Of a DNA stretch of 5,145 nucleotides, positions 1 to 5,090 are shown one piece after another. This stretch comes from UBA10003 sp964365025 (GTDB lineage: Bacteria > Patescibacteriota > Patescibacteriia > Magasanikbacterales > UBA10003), in NCBI GenBank assembly GCA_964365025.1, contig CAYIOJ010000049.1, positions 1-5,145 of the forward strand, read 5' to 3'. The position numbers and the translations under genes were made by a program. Numbering within the stretch: position 1 is the stretch's first letter; each line of letters opens with the position of its first letter. Below the pieces are notes generated by a model. It was not told the origin of the DNA and did no database searches. It worked only from the letters and a program-made list of their open reading frames with translations.

Positions 1-70
1 ATTCGCGGGGGGTTTCTCGCCGAAATGGGTTCGGACTAATTCAAGAATACTGCAAAAATACCACCTGCGC

Positions 71-99
71 TTGACAGATTTCCGTATTTGTGGTATACT
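71..99 (+). promoter_or_regulatory. Strong sigma70-type promoter for the RNase J gene
   Basis: A perfect -35 TTGACA (71-76) is followed after 17 bp by TATACT (94-99), with an upstream TG (91-92) forming an extended -10. Predicted transcription start is near 106, giving a 5'UTR of about 117 nt to the chosen ATG at 223. This is the best promoter in the window. It marks 40-132 as intergenic, so any gene tail before it ends by about position 40 or 74. Confidence 0.8.
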
Positions 100-190
100 T
101 AATCAATCATTACTCTTCAGGTTGAATAAAGATTGTTTCACGCTCATAAATTTGCGCGGGATATTCTCTATTTAATCTCTCTTAATTTAA

Positions 191-210
191 GGAAAAACAA
201 CTGTTTTTCC
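191..210 (+). promoter_or_regulatory. 5'UTR hairpin upstream of RNase J start
   Basis: GGAAAAAC (191-198) and GTTTTTCC (203-210) form a perfect 8-bp stem with a 4-nt AACT loop, ending 12 nt before the ATG at 223. The 5' arm contains the only AAGG-like purine run in the leader, and no Shine-Dalgarno lies at normal distance. The hairpin could control translation or stability of the RNase J mRNA. Autoregulation through a 5'UTR is known for RNase E, but here it is only an inference. Confidence 0.45.
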
Positions 211-222
211 CAACTCTTATTT

Positions 223-2049
223 ATGACAACTCATTTTTGGTCTGGACAAAAGCCGCGAACAAGCGGCGCACGTCCAGCCACATCGACTCATGCCAAAACT
301 GGCATGGCTCACATTCGGCCATTGGCCGGACCGCGTCCGGCGTCTCATCAAGTCGCCACGCAATCTAATCGCTCTGAATCCGGAAGTGATCGTCTTAGAA
401 TTATTCCTTTGGGCGGTTTGGAAGAAGTCGGCCGTAACATGACCATATTTGAATATGGCAATGACATTGTGATTGTGGACATCGGTTTGCAATTTCCCGA
501 AGAAGACATGCCGGGCATTGATTACATTATCCCCGACATCAATTATTTTAAAGGCAAAGAAAAAAATATCCGCGGGGTGATTATCACGCACGGCCATTAC
601 GACCATATCGGCGGCGTGCCGCATTTGGTCGGTAAATTGGGCAACCCGATTATCTATACCGCGCCTTTGACCGCCGGCATTATGCGCAAGCGCCAGGAAG
701 AGTTTCGCGATGCTCCGCCTTTGCGCATTGTTTTGGTCAATGGACAAACCAAGGTTCCATTGGGTCAGAATTTTGTTTTTGAACCGTTTCACATCAATCA
801 CAATATCTCGGACGCTTTTGGCGTGGCTCTTTCCACTCCTTTGGGTCTGGTTTTGCACACAGGGGATTTTAAATTTGATTTTACGCCGGTGAATGATGAA
901 CCGGCCGACTTGCACCGCATTGCCATGTTTGGCACAAAGAATGTTTTGGCCTTGATGTCCGAATCCACCAACGCGGAAAGTCCGGGACACCAAATTTCGG
1001 AAAAAGTGGTTGGCGATGAATTGGACAGAATTATTGCTTCAGCTCCCGGTCGCATTATTATCGGCACTTTCGCGTCACTTTTGACTCGCACCCAGCAGAT
1101 TTTGTCGTTGGCTGAGAAAAATAATCGCAAGGTTTTTATTGACGGCCGCAGCATGATTAACAATATTGAAATTGCTCACGAACTGGGTTACATGAAATAC
1201 AAACCCGGAACTATTATTGAAGAAGGCGAGGTTAGAAAAATCGCTGATGAACGGTTGATTGTCGTTTGCACCGGCGCTCAGGGTGAAAAAAACGCGGTTC
1301 TCATGCGCATTGCGAACGAAGAACATCGGTTTATTAAAATTAAACCAAATGACACGATTATTTTTTCTTCTTCCGTGATTCCGGGCAATGAACGCACGGT
1401 GCAAAGTTTGAAAGATACTTTAGTGCGTCATGGCGCGCGAGTAGTGCATTACAAAATGATGGATGTGCATGCCGGAGGCCATGCCAAGCAAGAAGATTTG
1501 AAATTAATGATGCGCTTGACCAAGCCAAAATATTTTATTCCCATTCACGGCAATAGATTTTTATTGCAAGCCCACGCCGATCTGGCTGCATCTATTGGCA
1601 TCCCCAGAGAAAATATCTTTGTGGCTGATAATGGCCAAGTGATGGAATTTGATAAAAAAGGCGCGCGTTTGACCACTGAATATGTTCCATCTGAATATGT
1701 GATGGTGGATGGTTTGGGAGTGGGCGATGTGTCCAATGTGGTGTTGCGAGATCGGCGCGTCATGGCCGAGGACGGCATGTTGGTGGTTATCGCCACCATT
1801 GAAAAAAAGACCGGCCGATTGATTGGTAATCCCGATTTGATTTCTCGCGGATTTATCTATATGAAAGAAAACAAAGAGTTGGTGGAAAAGACGCGCATGC
1901 GCGCCAAGAAATTATTGCGCGATGGCGATCCACGTTCCCCGGCTTTTGCCGAATTCATTAAAAACAAAATTCGCAATGATCTCGGGCAGTTTCTCTATAC
2001 CCAAACCAAACGCCGCCCTATGGTATTGCCGGTGATTATTGAGGTATAA
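223..2049 (+). CDS. rnj: Ribonuclease J (metallo-beta-lactamase/beta-CASP)
   Basis: This is a 608-residue RNase J, a zinc-dependent endoribonuclease and 5'-3' exoribonuclease of mRNA decay and rRNA/tRNA maturation, in the cytoplasm. The metallo-beta-lactamase motif HGHYDH is at residues 123-128. The downstream metal ligands are H193 (in NHNISD), D215 (in HTGDFKFD) and H442 (in IPIHGNRF). The beta-CASP part shows SESTNAESPGH, FASLLTRTQQ and a substrate-phosphate motif HAGGH at 416-420, where most relatives have HVSGH. A C-terminal domain ends in RRPMVLPVIIEV, as usual for the family. The first ~56 residues are a basic, low-complexity extension (rich in R, T, A, S), typical of J enzymes with disordered N-termini and absent from the 555-residue B. 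subtilis J1. I chose ATG 223 because upstream TTG 133 would add an atypical hydrophobic stretch; ATG 304 is another option. The stop overlaps the upstream ATG option of trpS by one base. Confidence 0.93.
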   Translation: MTTHFWSGQKPRTSGARPATSTHAKTGMAHIRPLAGPRPASHQVATQSNRSESGSDRLRIIPLGGLEEVGRNMTIFEYGNDIVIVDIGLQFPEEDMPGIDYIIPDINYFKGKEKNIRGVIITHGHYDHIGGVPHLVGKLGNPIIYTAPLTAGIMRKRQEEFRDAPPLRIVLVNGQTKVPLGQNFVFEPFHINHNISDAFGVALSTPLGLVLHTGDFKFDFTPVNDEPADLHRIAMFGTKNVLALMSESTNAESPGHQISEKVVGDELDRIIASAPGRIIIGTFASLLTRTQQILSLAEKNNRKVFIDGRSMINNIEIAHELGYMKYKPGTIIEEGEVRKIADERLIVVCTGAQGEKNAVLMRIANEEHRFIKIKPNDTIIFSSSVIPGNERTVQSLKDTLVRHGARVVHYKMMDVHAGGHAKQEDLKLMMRLTKPKYFIPIHGNRFLLQAHADLAASIGIPRENIFVADNGQVMEFDKKGARLTTEYVPSEYVMVDGLGVGDVSNVVLRDRRVMAEDGMLVVIATIEKKTGRLIGNPDLISRGFIYMKENKELVEKTRMRAKKLLRDGDPRSPAFAEFIKNKIRNDLGQFLYTQTKRRPMVLPVIIEV

Positions 2050-2050
2050 T
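2045..2050 (+). promoter_or_regulatory. Possible internal -10 box for trpS (leaderless start)
   Basis: A perfect TATAAT spans the RNase J stop codon. Counting 7 bases on puts transcription start at 2057/2058, exactly at the ATG of the trpS reading that best fits the family N-terminus. No good -35 is present at 16-18 bp; TTGCCG at 2026 is only 13 bp away. So this may be chance, or a -10-dominated promoter used alongside read-through from the RNase J promoter. Confidence 0.3.
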
Positions 2051-2057
2051 GTATTAT

Positions 2058-3038
2058 ATGTCTACGCCTCGTTTATTTTCCGGTATTCAACCATCGGGCA
2101 TAATTCATTTGGGTAACTATTTGGGAGCCATTAAACAATGGCTGGAATTGGTTAAAAAATACGACAGTATTTTTTGTATTGTGGATTTGCACGCCTTGAC
2201 TGTGCGGCAAAAGCCAGCTGAATTAAGAAAAAATACTCTGGAGTTGGCAAAAATTTATTTGGCTCTGGGTTTGGATCCGCAAAAATCAACAATTTTTGCG
2301 CAATCGCAAGTGTCTGAACACACCGAGCTGGCGTGGATTTTAAATACTTTGACTAAATTGCCGGAATTGGAACGGATGACGCAATTCAAAGATAAATCTC
2401 AAGCGCATAAAGAAAATATCAATGCTGGTTTGTTCACTTACCCAGTTTTGATGGCCGCGGATATTTTACTCTATGATACGGCTGTGGTGCCGGTGGGCGA
2501 AGATCAAAAACAGCATGTGGAATTGGCGCGAACTTTGGCGCGGCGTTTTAATGATTATTTCGGCGAAACATTTGTCGTTCCCGAGTCATTGATGCAAAAA
2601 CAAGGTGCGCGCATTATGGGGTTGGATGACCCGTCAAAGAAAATGAGCAAGAGCGCGGCTTCGTCGTTTAATTTTATTGCTCTAATTGATGACACAAAAA
2701 CAGTGGAGAAAAAAATTGCTCGCGCTGTGACTGATTCAGGCAGAGATGTTATTTCCGGCCCGGACAAACCGGCTCTGACCAATCTTTTGACTATTTATTC
2801 TTTGCTGACTAATCAAACAGTGGCGGTGGCGGAAAAAGAATTTGTGGGAAAGGGCTACGCGGATTTTAAAAAGGCCTTGGCGCGAGAAATCAATAATTTT
2901 TTACAGCCGATTCAGAAGAAAATATCAGCAATGGATGACAAAACAGTGTTGAAAATTTTGTTTGACGGGCAAACGCGCGTTAAAAAATTGGCTGAGAAAA
3001 AGATGAAAGAGGTGAAAGAAAAGGTCGGGTTGATTTGA
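2058..3038 (+). CDS. trpS: Tryptophan--tRNA ligase
   Basis: This class Ic aminoacyl-tRNA synthetase (326 aa, normal for bacterial TrpS) activates tryptophan with ATP and charges tRNA-Trp in the cytoplasm, usually as a homodimer. The N-terminus LFSGIQPSG leads into the HIGH-equivalent HLGN at residues 17-20. The tryptophan/ATP pocket motif GEDQ is at 147-150, preceded by MAADILLYD. The KMSKS loop is intact at 195-199. The remainder is the helical C-terminal domain. Two starts are possible: ATG 2049, overlapping the RNase J stop (TAATG) with GAGG only 4 nt upstream, and ATG 2058. I prefer 2058 because the protein then starts MSTPRLFSG, like relatives, and a TATAAT lies at leaderless distance. 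The gene probably also reads through from the RNase J promoter. Its TGA stop overlaps the -35 of the next promoter. Confidence 0.95.
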   Translation: MSTPRLFSGIQPSGIIHLGNYLGAIKQWLELVKKYDSIFCIVDLHALTVRQKPAELRKNTLELAKIYLALGLDPQKSTIFAQSQVSEHTELAWILNTLTKLPELERMTQFKDKSQAHKENINAGLFTYPVLMAADILLYDTAVVPVGEDQKQHVELARTLARRFNDYFGETFVVPESLMQKQGARIMGLDDPSKKMSKSAASSFNFIALIDDTKTVEKKIARAVTDSGRDVISGPDKPALTNLLTIYSLLTNQTVAVAEKEFVGKGYADFKKALAREINNFLQPIQKKISAMDDKTVLKILFDGQTRVKKLAEKKMKEVKEKVGLI

Positions 3039-3064
3039 CCTTTATCGGCCAGATATTGTATAGT
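3035..3064 (+). promoter_or_regulatory. Promoter of the Asn leader / tRNA-Asn / glnA unit
   Basis: TTGACC (3035-3040, 5 of 6 to consensus) is separated by 18 bp from TATAGT (3059-3064, 5 of 6). Predicted +1 is at 3071, the A of the ATG of the Asn-rich leader ORF, so the transcript would be leaderless. The -35 overlaps the trpS TGA. It is the best promoter available to the downstream tRNA, because the terminator at 3166-3190 lies between it and the tRNA. Confidence 0.6.
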
Positions 3065-3070
3065 ATATTT

Positions 3071-3139
3071 ATGAAACAAGCTGTGTATAACTTGAATAAC
3101 AATAATAATAACTCCGCTTTGAGCCGGAGGGTTTTCTGA
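3071..3139 (+). CDS. Asn-rich attenuation leader peptide (22 codons)
   Basis: A 22-codon ORF begins MKQAVYNLNNNNNNSALS and ends RRVF before TGA (3137-3139). Seven of its codons are Asn, six of them consecutive (3095-3112, mixed AAT and AAC). The last Asn codon abuts segment 1 of the hairpin set at 3112, and the stop codon lies in the antiterminator arm. This is the geometry of His/Trp/Leu-operon leader peptides, with Asn as the sensed residue and tRNA-Asn as the first downstream gene. No Shine-Dalgarno is visible, but predicted transcription start coincides with the ATG, so leaderless initiation is plausible. The product would have no function beyond its own translation. Caveat: AAT/AAC runs also arise as simple AT-rich repeats, so the argument rests on their position relative to the hairpins. 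I recognise no named family. Confidence 0.6.
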   Translation: MKQAVYNLNNNNNNSALSRRVF

Positions 3140-3196
3140 TTGCGCGCCGCGTCACAGCATCAGATCCCTCCGACAATCGGAGGGTGTTTTAATTTT
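3112..3196 (+). promoter_or_regulatory. Ribosome-mediated transcription attenuator (1:2, 2:3, 3:4 hairpins)
   Basis: Four segments can pair exclusively. Segment 1 is CTCCG (3112-3116), 2 is CCGGAGGG (3124-3131), 3 is CCCTCCGA (3166-3173) and 4 is TCGGAGGG (3177-3184). Pairing 1:2 gives 5 bp and 3:4 gives an 8-bp terminator stem. Pairing 2:3 gives 7 bp (3125-3131 with 3166-3172), extended inward by TCTGAT (3135-3140) with ATCAGA (3159-3164), so the antiterminator has about 13 bp around a small internal loop. A ribosome stalled on the Asn codons would cover segment 1 and free segment 2, giving antitermination. A ribosome reaching the TGA at 3137 would mask segment 2, giving termination. The pairings are read from the sequence; the mechanism is inferred from known amino-acid operon leaders. 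T-box hallmarks are absent. Confidence 0.6.
3166..3190 (+). terminator. Intrinsic terminator before tRNA-Asn
   Basis: An 8-bp perfect stem CCCTCCGA/TCGGAGGG with a CAA loop is followed by TGTTTT and then AATTTT. It stands only 17 nt before the tRNA 5' end. It could be a plain trpS terminator, but then the tRNA would need its own promoter. The only candidate is the extended -10-like TGT-TTTAAT at 3185-3193, which lacks a -35. Its 5' arm is fully shared with the antiterminator, which favours a conditional role. Confidence 0.75.
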
Positions 3197-3207
3197 AGCG
3201 CCAGTTT

Positions 3208-3279
3208 TCTCGGGTAGTTTAATGGTAAAACGCCTCGCTGTTAACGAGGATAGTGAAGGTTCGATTCCTTCCCCGAGAG
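3208..3279 (+). tRNA. tRNA-Asn (anticodon GUU)
   Basis: A complete 72-nt cloverleaf is present. The acceptor stem is TCTCGGG/CCCGAGA, starting U1-A72 as in other bacterial tRNA-Asn. The D stem is GTTT/AAAC with loop AATGGTA. The anticodon stem is CCTCG/CGAGG with loop CTGTTAA, so the anticodon is GTT. The variable loop is ATAGT, and the T stem GAAGG/CCTTC has loop TTCGATT. The discriminator base is G (3279), typical for Asn. The 3' CCA is not encoded (next bases ATTT), so a CCA-adding enzyme is needed. The gene lies 17 nt after the attenuator terminator and 48 nt before glnA, with no convincing promoter of its own. It is therefore probably transcribed from 3035-3064, together with glnA. Confidence 0.96.
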
Positions 3280-3305
3280 ATTTGTCGCGAAATAAATTAT
3301 TTAAC

Positions 3306-3318
3306 GGGGCCAGGCCCC
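3306..3318 (+). promoter_or_regulatory. GC-rich hairpin just upstream of glnA start
   Basis: GGGGC (3306-3310) and GCCCC (3314-3318) form a 5-bp stem with loop CAG, ending 9 nt before the glnA ATG, where a Shine-Dalgarno would be expected. No SD is present; the spacer reads AACAAAA. The hairpin sits between the tRNA 3' end and glnA, so it could mark the 5' end of the mRNA left after tRNA processing or tune translation. Either role is inference. Confidence 0.35.
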
Positions 3319-3327
3319 AACAAAAAT

Positions 3328-4695
3328 ATGCCAAATAAAGTATTAGGCAAGGAGGATGTCTTGGCGTTGTGCCAAACGCACCATGTCAAATTTATTGATC
3401 TGCAGTTCACGGATTTATTGGGGCAATTGAAGGCCGTAACCATTCCGGTTTCCAAATTGTCCGAGGCGATTGAATACAACATTTGGTTTGACGGCTCGTC
3501 AATTGAAGGCTTCGCGCGCATTTTTGAAAGCGACATGTATTTGAAGCTGGATTTGGGTACTTTCGCGATTGTGCCGTGGACCAACGGTTTATTCAAAGAT
3601 GATTCCATCAAACATTCGGTGACCGCGCGCGTTATTTGCGATGTGCACACTCCGTCAGGCGAACCGTACGCGAGCGATCCGCGCCACATTTTAAAAAAAC
3701 AAATTGAGCGCGCTAAAAATCTTGGCTATACCTATTATGTCGGGCCGGAGATGGAATTTTTTCTTTTGAAAAGGGATTGCGACGGCGGACTTATGCAAGA
3801 GCCGCACGATCAGGCCTGCTATTTTGACCAAGTCATGGACAAGGCCGGCGAGGTGAGAAAAGAAATGACGCGCGCTTTGCAAGAATTGGGGATTGACGTG
3901 GAGGCTCTGCATCACGAGGTGGCTAACGGCCAGCAGGAAATTGATTTTAAATATACCGACGCTTTGAGCGCGGCGGACAGCGTAGTTACCCTGAAATATG
4001 CGTTGAAAAATATCGCCGCGCATTACGGACTGCACGCCACTTTTATGCCCAAGCCGTTTTTTGGCATCAATGGCTCGGGCATGCACGTGCACCAAAGTTT
4101 GTTTCAGGACGACCAGAATCTTTTTTTTGACTCTGTTGATTCTTACGGTTTGTCGGCTTTGGCGCGGCATTTTATCGCCGGACAATTGAATCATGTGAAA
4201 GCGCTTTCGGCGATTCTCAATCCTTTAGTGAATTCATACAAGCGGTTGGTGGCTGGTTATGAAGCGCCGGTGTATTTGAGCTGGGGGCGCACCAATCGTT
4301 CGGCCTTGATTCGGGTGCCGCGCATCAATCCGCAAAAGCCCAAAGCCACGCGCGCTGAATTGCGTTCGCCAGACCCGTCGTCCAATCCATATTTGGTGTT
4401 TGCCGGCATGCTCGCGGCCGGTTTGGATGGTATTGAAAAAAGAGTGGTTTGCCCGGCGCCAATGGAAGAAAATGTTTATGAATTAACCGAAGCGGAGAAG
4501 GTCGGCCGCGGCATTGAAACATTGCCGCCTGATTTATATGGCGCTCTGCGCGCTTTGGACAAAGACGAGGTGGTCAAAAATATTCTCGGAGAGGGAGTTT
4601 TTCAGAAATATTACGACATCAAGATGCGCGAATGGGATGAGTTCAGGATTGCCGTCACCGAGTGGGAAAAAGAAAGGTATTTGGAGGTGTATTAA
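3328..4695 (+). CDS. glnA: Glutamine synthetase, type I
   Basis: This 455-residue type I glutamine synthetase makes glutamine from glutamate, ammonia and ATP as a cytoplasmic dodecamer. The beta-grasp N-domain carries the catalytic-Asp loop DGSS at 55-58. The catalytic domain has GPEMEFF with metal ligands E141 and E143, HHEVANGQQEID with E197 and E204, and GSGMHVH with H253. NSYKRLVAGYEAP follows, with R306 and flap E312, then AELRSPDPSSNPYL with E344 and R346. All key residues look intact. The length and the lack of an obvious ~25-residue insertion suggest the GSI-alpha type. The region equivalent to the adenylylation loop reads NVYELTEAE, not the E. coli NLYDLP, so adenylylation is doubtful. 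The frame is open back to 3253, inside the tRNA gene; ATG 3328 is the first start outside it and gives MPNKVLGKEDV. No SD is seen. Probably co-transcribed with tRNA-Asn under the Asn attenuator. Confidence 0.96.
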   Translation: MPNKVLGKEDVLALCQTHHVKFIDLQFTDLLGQLKAVTIPVSKLSEAIEYNIWFDGSSIEGFARIFESDMYLKLDLGTFAIVPWTNGLFKDDSIKHSVTARVICDVHTPSGEPYASDPRHILKKQIERAKNLGYTYYVGPEMEFFLLKRDCDGGLMQEPHDQACYFDQVMDKAGEVRKEMTRALQELGIDVEALHHEVANGQQEIDFKYTDALSAADSVVTLKYALKNIAAHYGLHATFMPKPFFGINGSGMHVHQSLFQDDQNLFFDSVDSYGLSALARHFIAGQLNHVKALSAILNPLVNSYKRLVAGYEAPVYLSWGRTNRSALIRVPRINPQKPKATRAELRSPDPSSNPYLVFAGMLAAGLDGIEKRVVCPAPMEENVYELTEAEKVGRGIETLPPDLYGALRALDKDEVVKNILGEGVFQKYYDIKMREWDEFRIAVTEWEKERYLEVY

Positions 4696-4699
4696 AAAT

Positions 4700-4739
4700 T
4701 GATACAAATATACGCATTTTTGTATCAGAAAATGATACA
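4700..4739. repeat. TGATACA inverted/direct repeat cluster after glnA
   Basis: TGATACAAA (4700-4708) and TTTGTATCA (4719-4727) form a 9-bp inverted repeat with a 10-bp spacer. A third TGATACA occurs at 4733-4739, 33 bp (about three helical turns) after the first. No U-tract follows, so it is not a terminator. It could be an operator-like protein site or an mRNA 3'-end stem. A TTGACA at 4742 has no matching -10. Confidence 0.5.
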
Positions 4740-4765
4740 GATTGACAATTTCAGGCTGAATTTAA

Positions 4766-4799
4766 ACAACAACACCTCCGATTTCGGAGGTGTTGTTGT
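4766..4799. terminator. Bidirectional terminator between glnA and rnpB
   Basis: A near-continuous stem of 15-16 bp pairs ACAACAACACCTCCGA (4766-4781) with its complement (4784-4799) around a minimal loop. On the plus strand it ends glnA, with GTGTCCTTGATTT after it, so the U-tract is poor. On the minus strand, the direction of rnpB, the stem is followed by TTTAAATT, a somewhat better U-tract. Convergent gene ends sharing one stem is the likely reading. The core CCTCCGA/TCGGAGG is the same as in the terminator before tRNA-Asn. Confidence 0.75.
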
Positions 4800-4835
4800 G
4801 TCCTTGATTTGCTCGTAAGCCGAATTTTGTTTCTA

Positions 4836-4855
4836 CCTGCCTGCCGGCAGGCAGG
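4836..4855. repeat. 20-nt palindrome CCTGCC/GGCAGG, copy 1 (P19 position of rnpB)
   Basis: CCTGCCTGCCGGCAGGCAGG is fully self-complementary and can fold into an 8-bp stem with a CCGG loop. It lies between the CRV-type motif and the 3' ACAAAATTCGG motif of rnpB, where some bacteria have helix P19. An identical copy lies at 5045-5064. From memory, such palindromes are abundant in Parcubacteria-like genomes; I could not verify this here. Confidence 0.8.
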
Positions 4856-4906
4856 AATGATCATCTATCTGGGCCGTGACTCGCGCCAAAGCTCAAGCTC
4901 TCGTTT

Positions 4907-5090
4907 GGGACCTGTCACCAAATGCCGTTTTCGGCTGCAATTTAAAATTTTGGCTGCAAATTATTTAGAGCTTCGTCGCCTTATACTGCTGTATAGGGCT
5001 CCTCGCTCTTCATAATTTTCGCTCAAAATTTTGAAATTTCGCTACCTGCCTGCCGGCAGGCAGGCGAAAGAGCATTTGGTGACAGGTCCC
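4907..5090. repeat. 184-bp element with 19-bp terminal inverted repeats inside rnpB
   Basis: The ends are perfect 19-bp inverted repeats: GGGACCTGTCACCAAATGC (4907-4925) and its complement (5072-5090). The interior is AT-rich and foldable. AAATTAT/ATAATTT, AGAGC/GCTCT and CCTTATAC/GTATAGGG (loop TGCT) nest inside each other, and GGCTGCAA is directly repeated at 4933 and 4952. The interior also carries a copy of the 20-nt palindrome. No ORF of note is inside, so it resembles a non-autonomous MITE/REP-type element. No convincing target-site duplication is visible. It occupies the P16/P17 arm of RNase P RNA. It could instead be an unusually long native arm; comparison with relatives decides. Confidence 0.7.
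5045..5064. repeat. 20-nt palindrome CCTGCC/GGCAGG, copy 2 (inside the rnpB insertion)
   Basis: Identical to copy 1, including the preceding TA, and flanked by TTTCG (left) and CGAAA (right), which can extend the stem past a short bulge. It lies in one arm only of the larger hairpin, so it appears to be a later insertion nested in the 184-bp element. Confidence 0.8.

Noticed and set aside
1..74. Possible C-terminal tail of an upstream plus-strand gene: frame 1 ends RGGFLAEMGSD at TAA 37-39, frame 3 ends QEYCKNTTCA at TGA 72-74
   Set aside because: Two frames are equally possible, neither tail is recognisable, and too little sequence is present to choose.
133..222. TTG start at 133 for RNase J
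   Set aside because: It would add 30 hydrophobic, family-atypical residues and make the 8-bp hairpin coding; ATG 223 is simpler.
3185..3193. Extended -10 promoter TGT-TTTAAT directly before the tRNA
   Set aside because: It lacks the key A at the second -10 position and has no -35; the match is explained by the terminator U-tract. Kept as the main rival explanation for tRNA transcription.
3112..3207. T-box riboswitch before tRNA-Asn
   Set aside because: No T-box sequence (AGGGTGG-type) or specifier stem is visible; the Asn-rich ORF and hairpin set fit ribosome-mediated attenuation instead.
3253..3327. Upstream GTG extension of glutamine synthetase
   Set aside because: It begins inside the T-arm region of tRNA-Asn and adds residues not found in the family.
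4742..4770. Promoter starting with TTGACA after glnA
   Set aside because: No acceptable -10 at 16-18 bp, and it would fire straight into the terminator and antisense to rnpB.
4809..5015. 68-residue plus-strand ORF
   Set aside because: It lies antisense to rnpB and its insertion, includes the palindrome, and shows no protein-like pattern.
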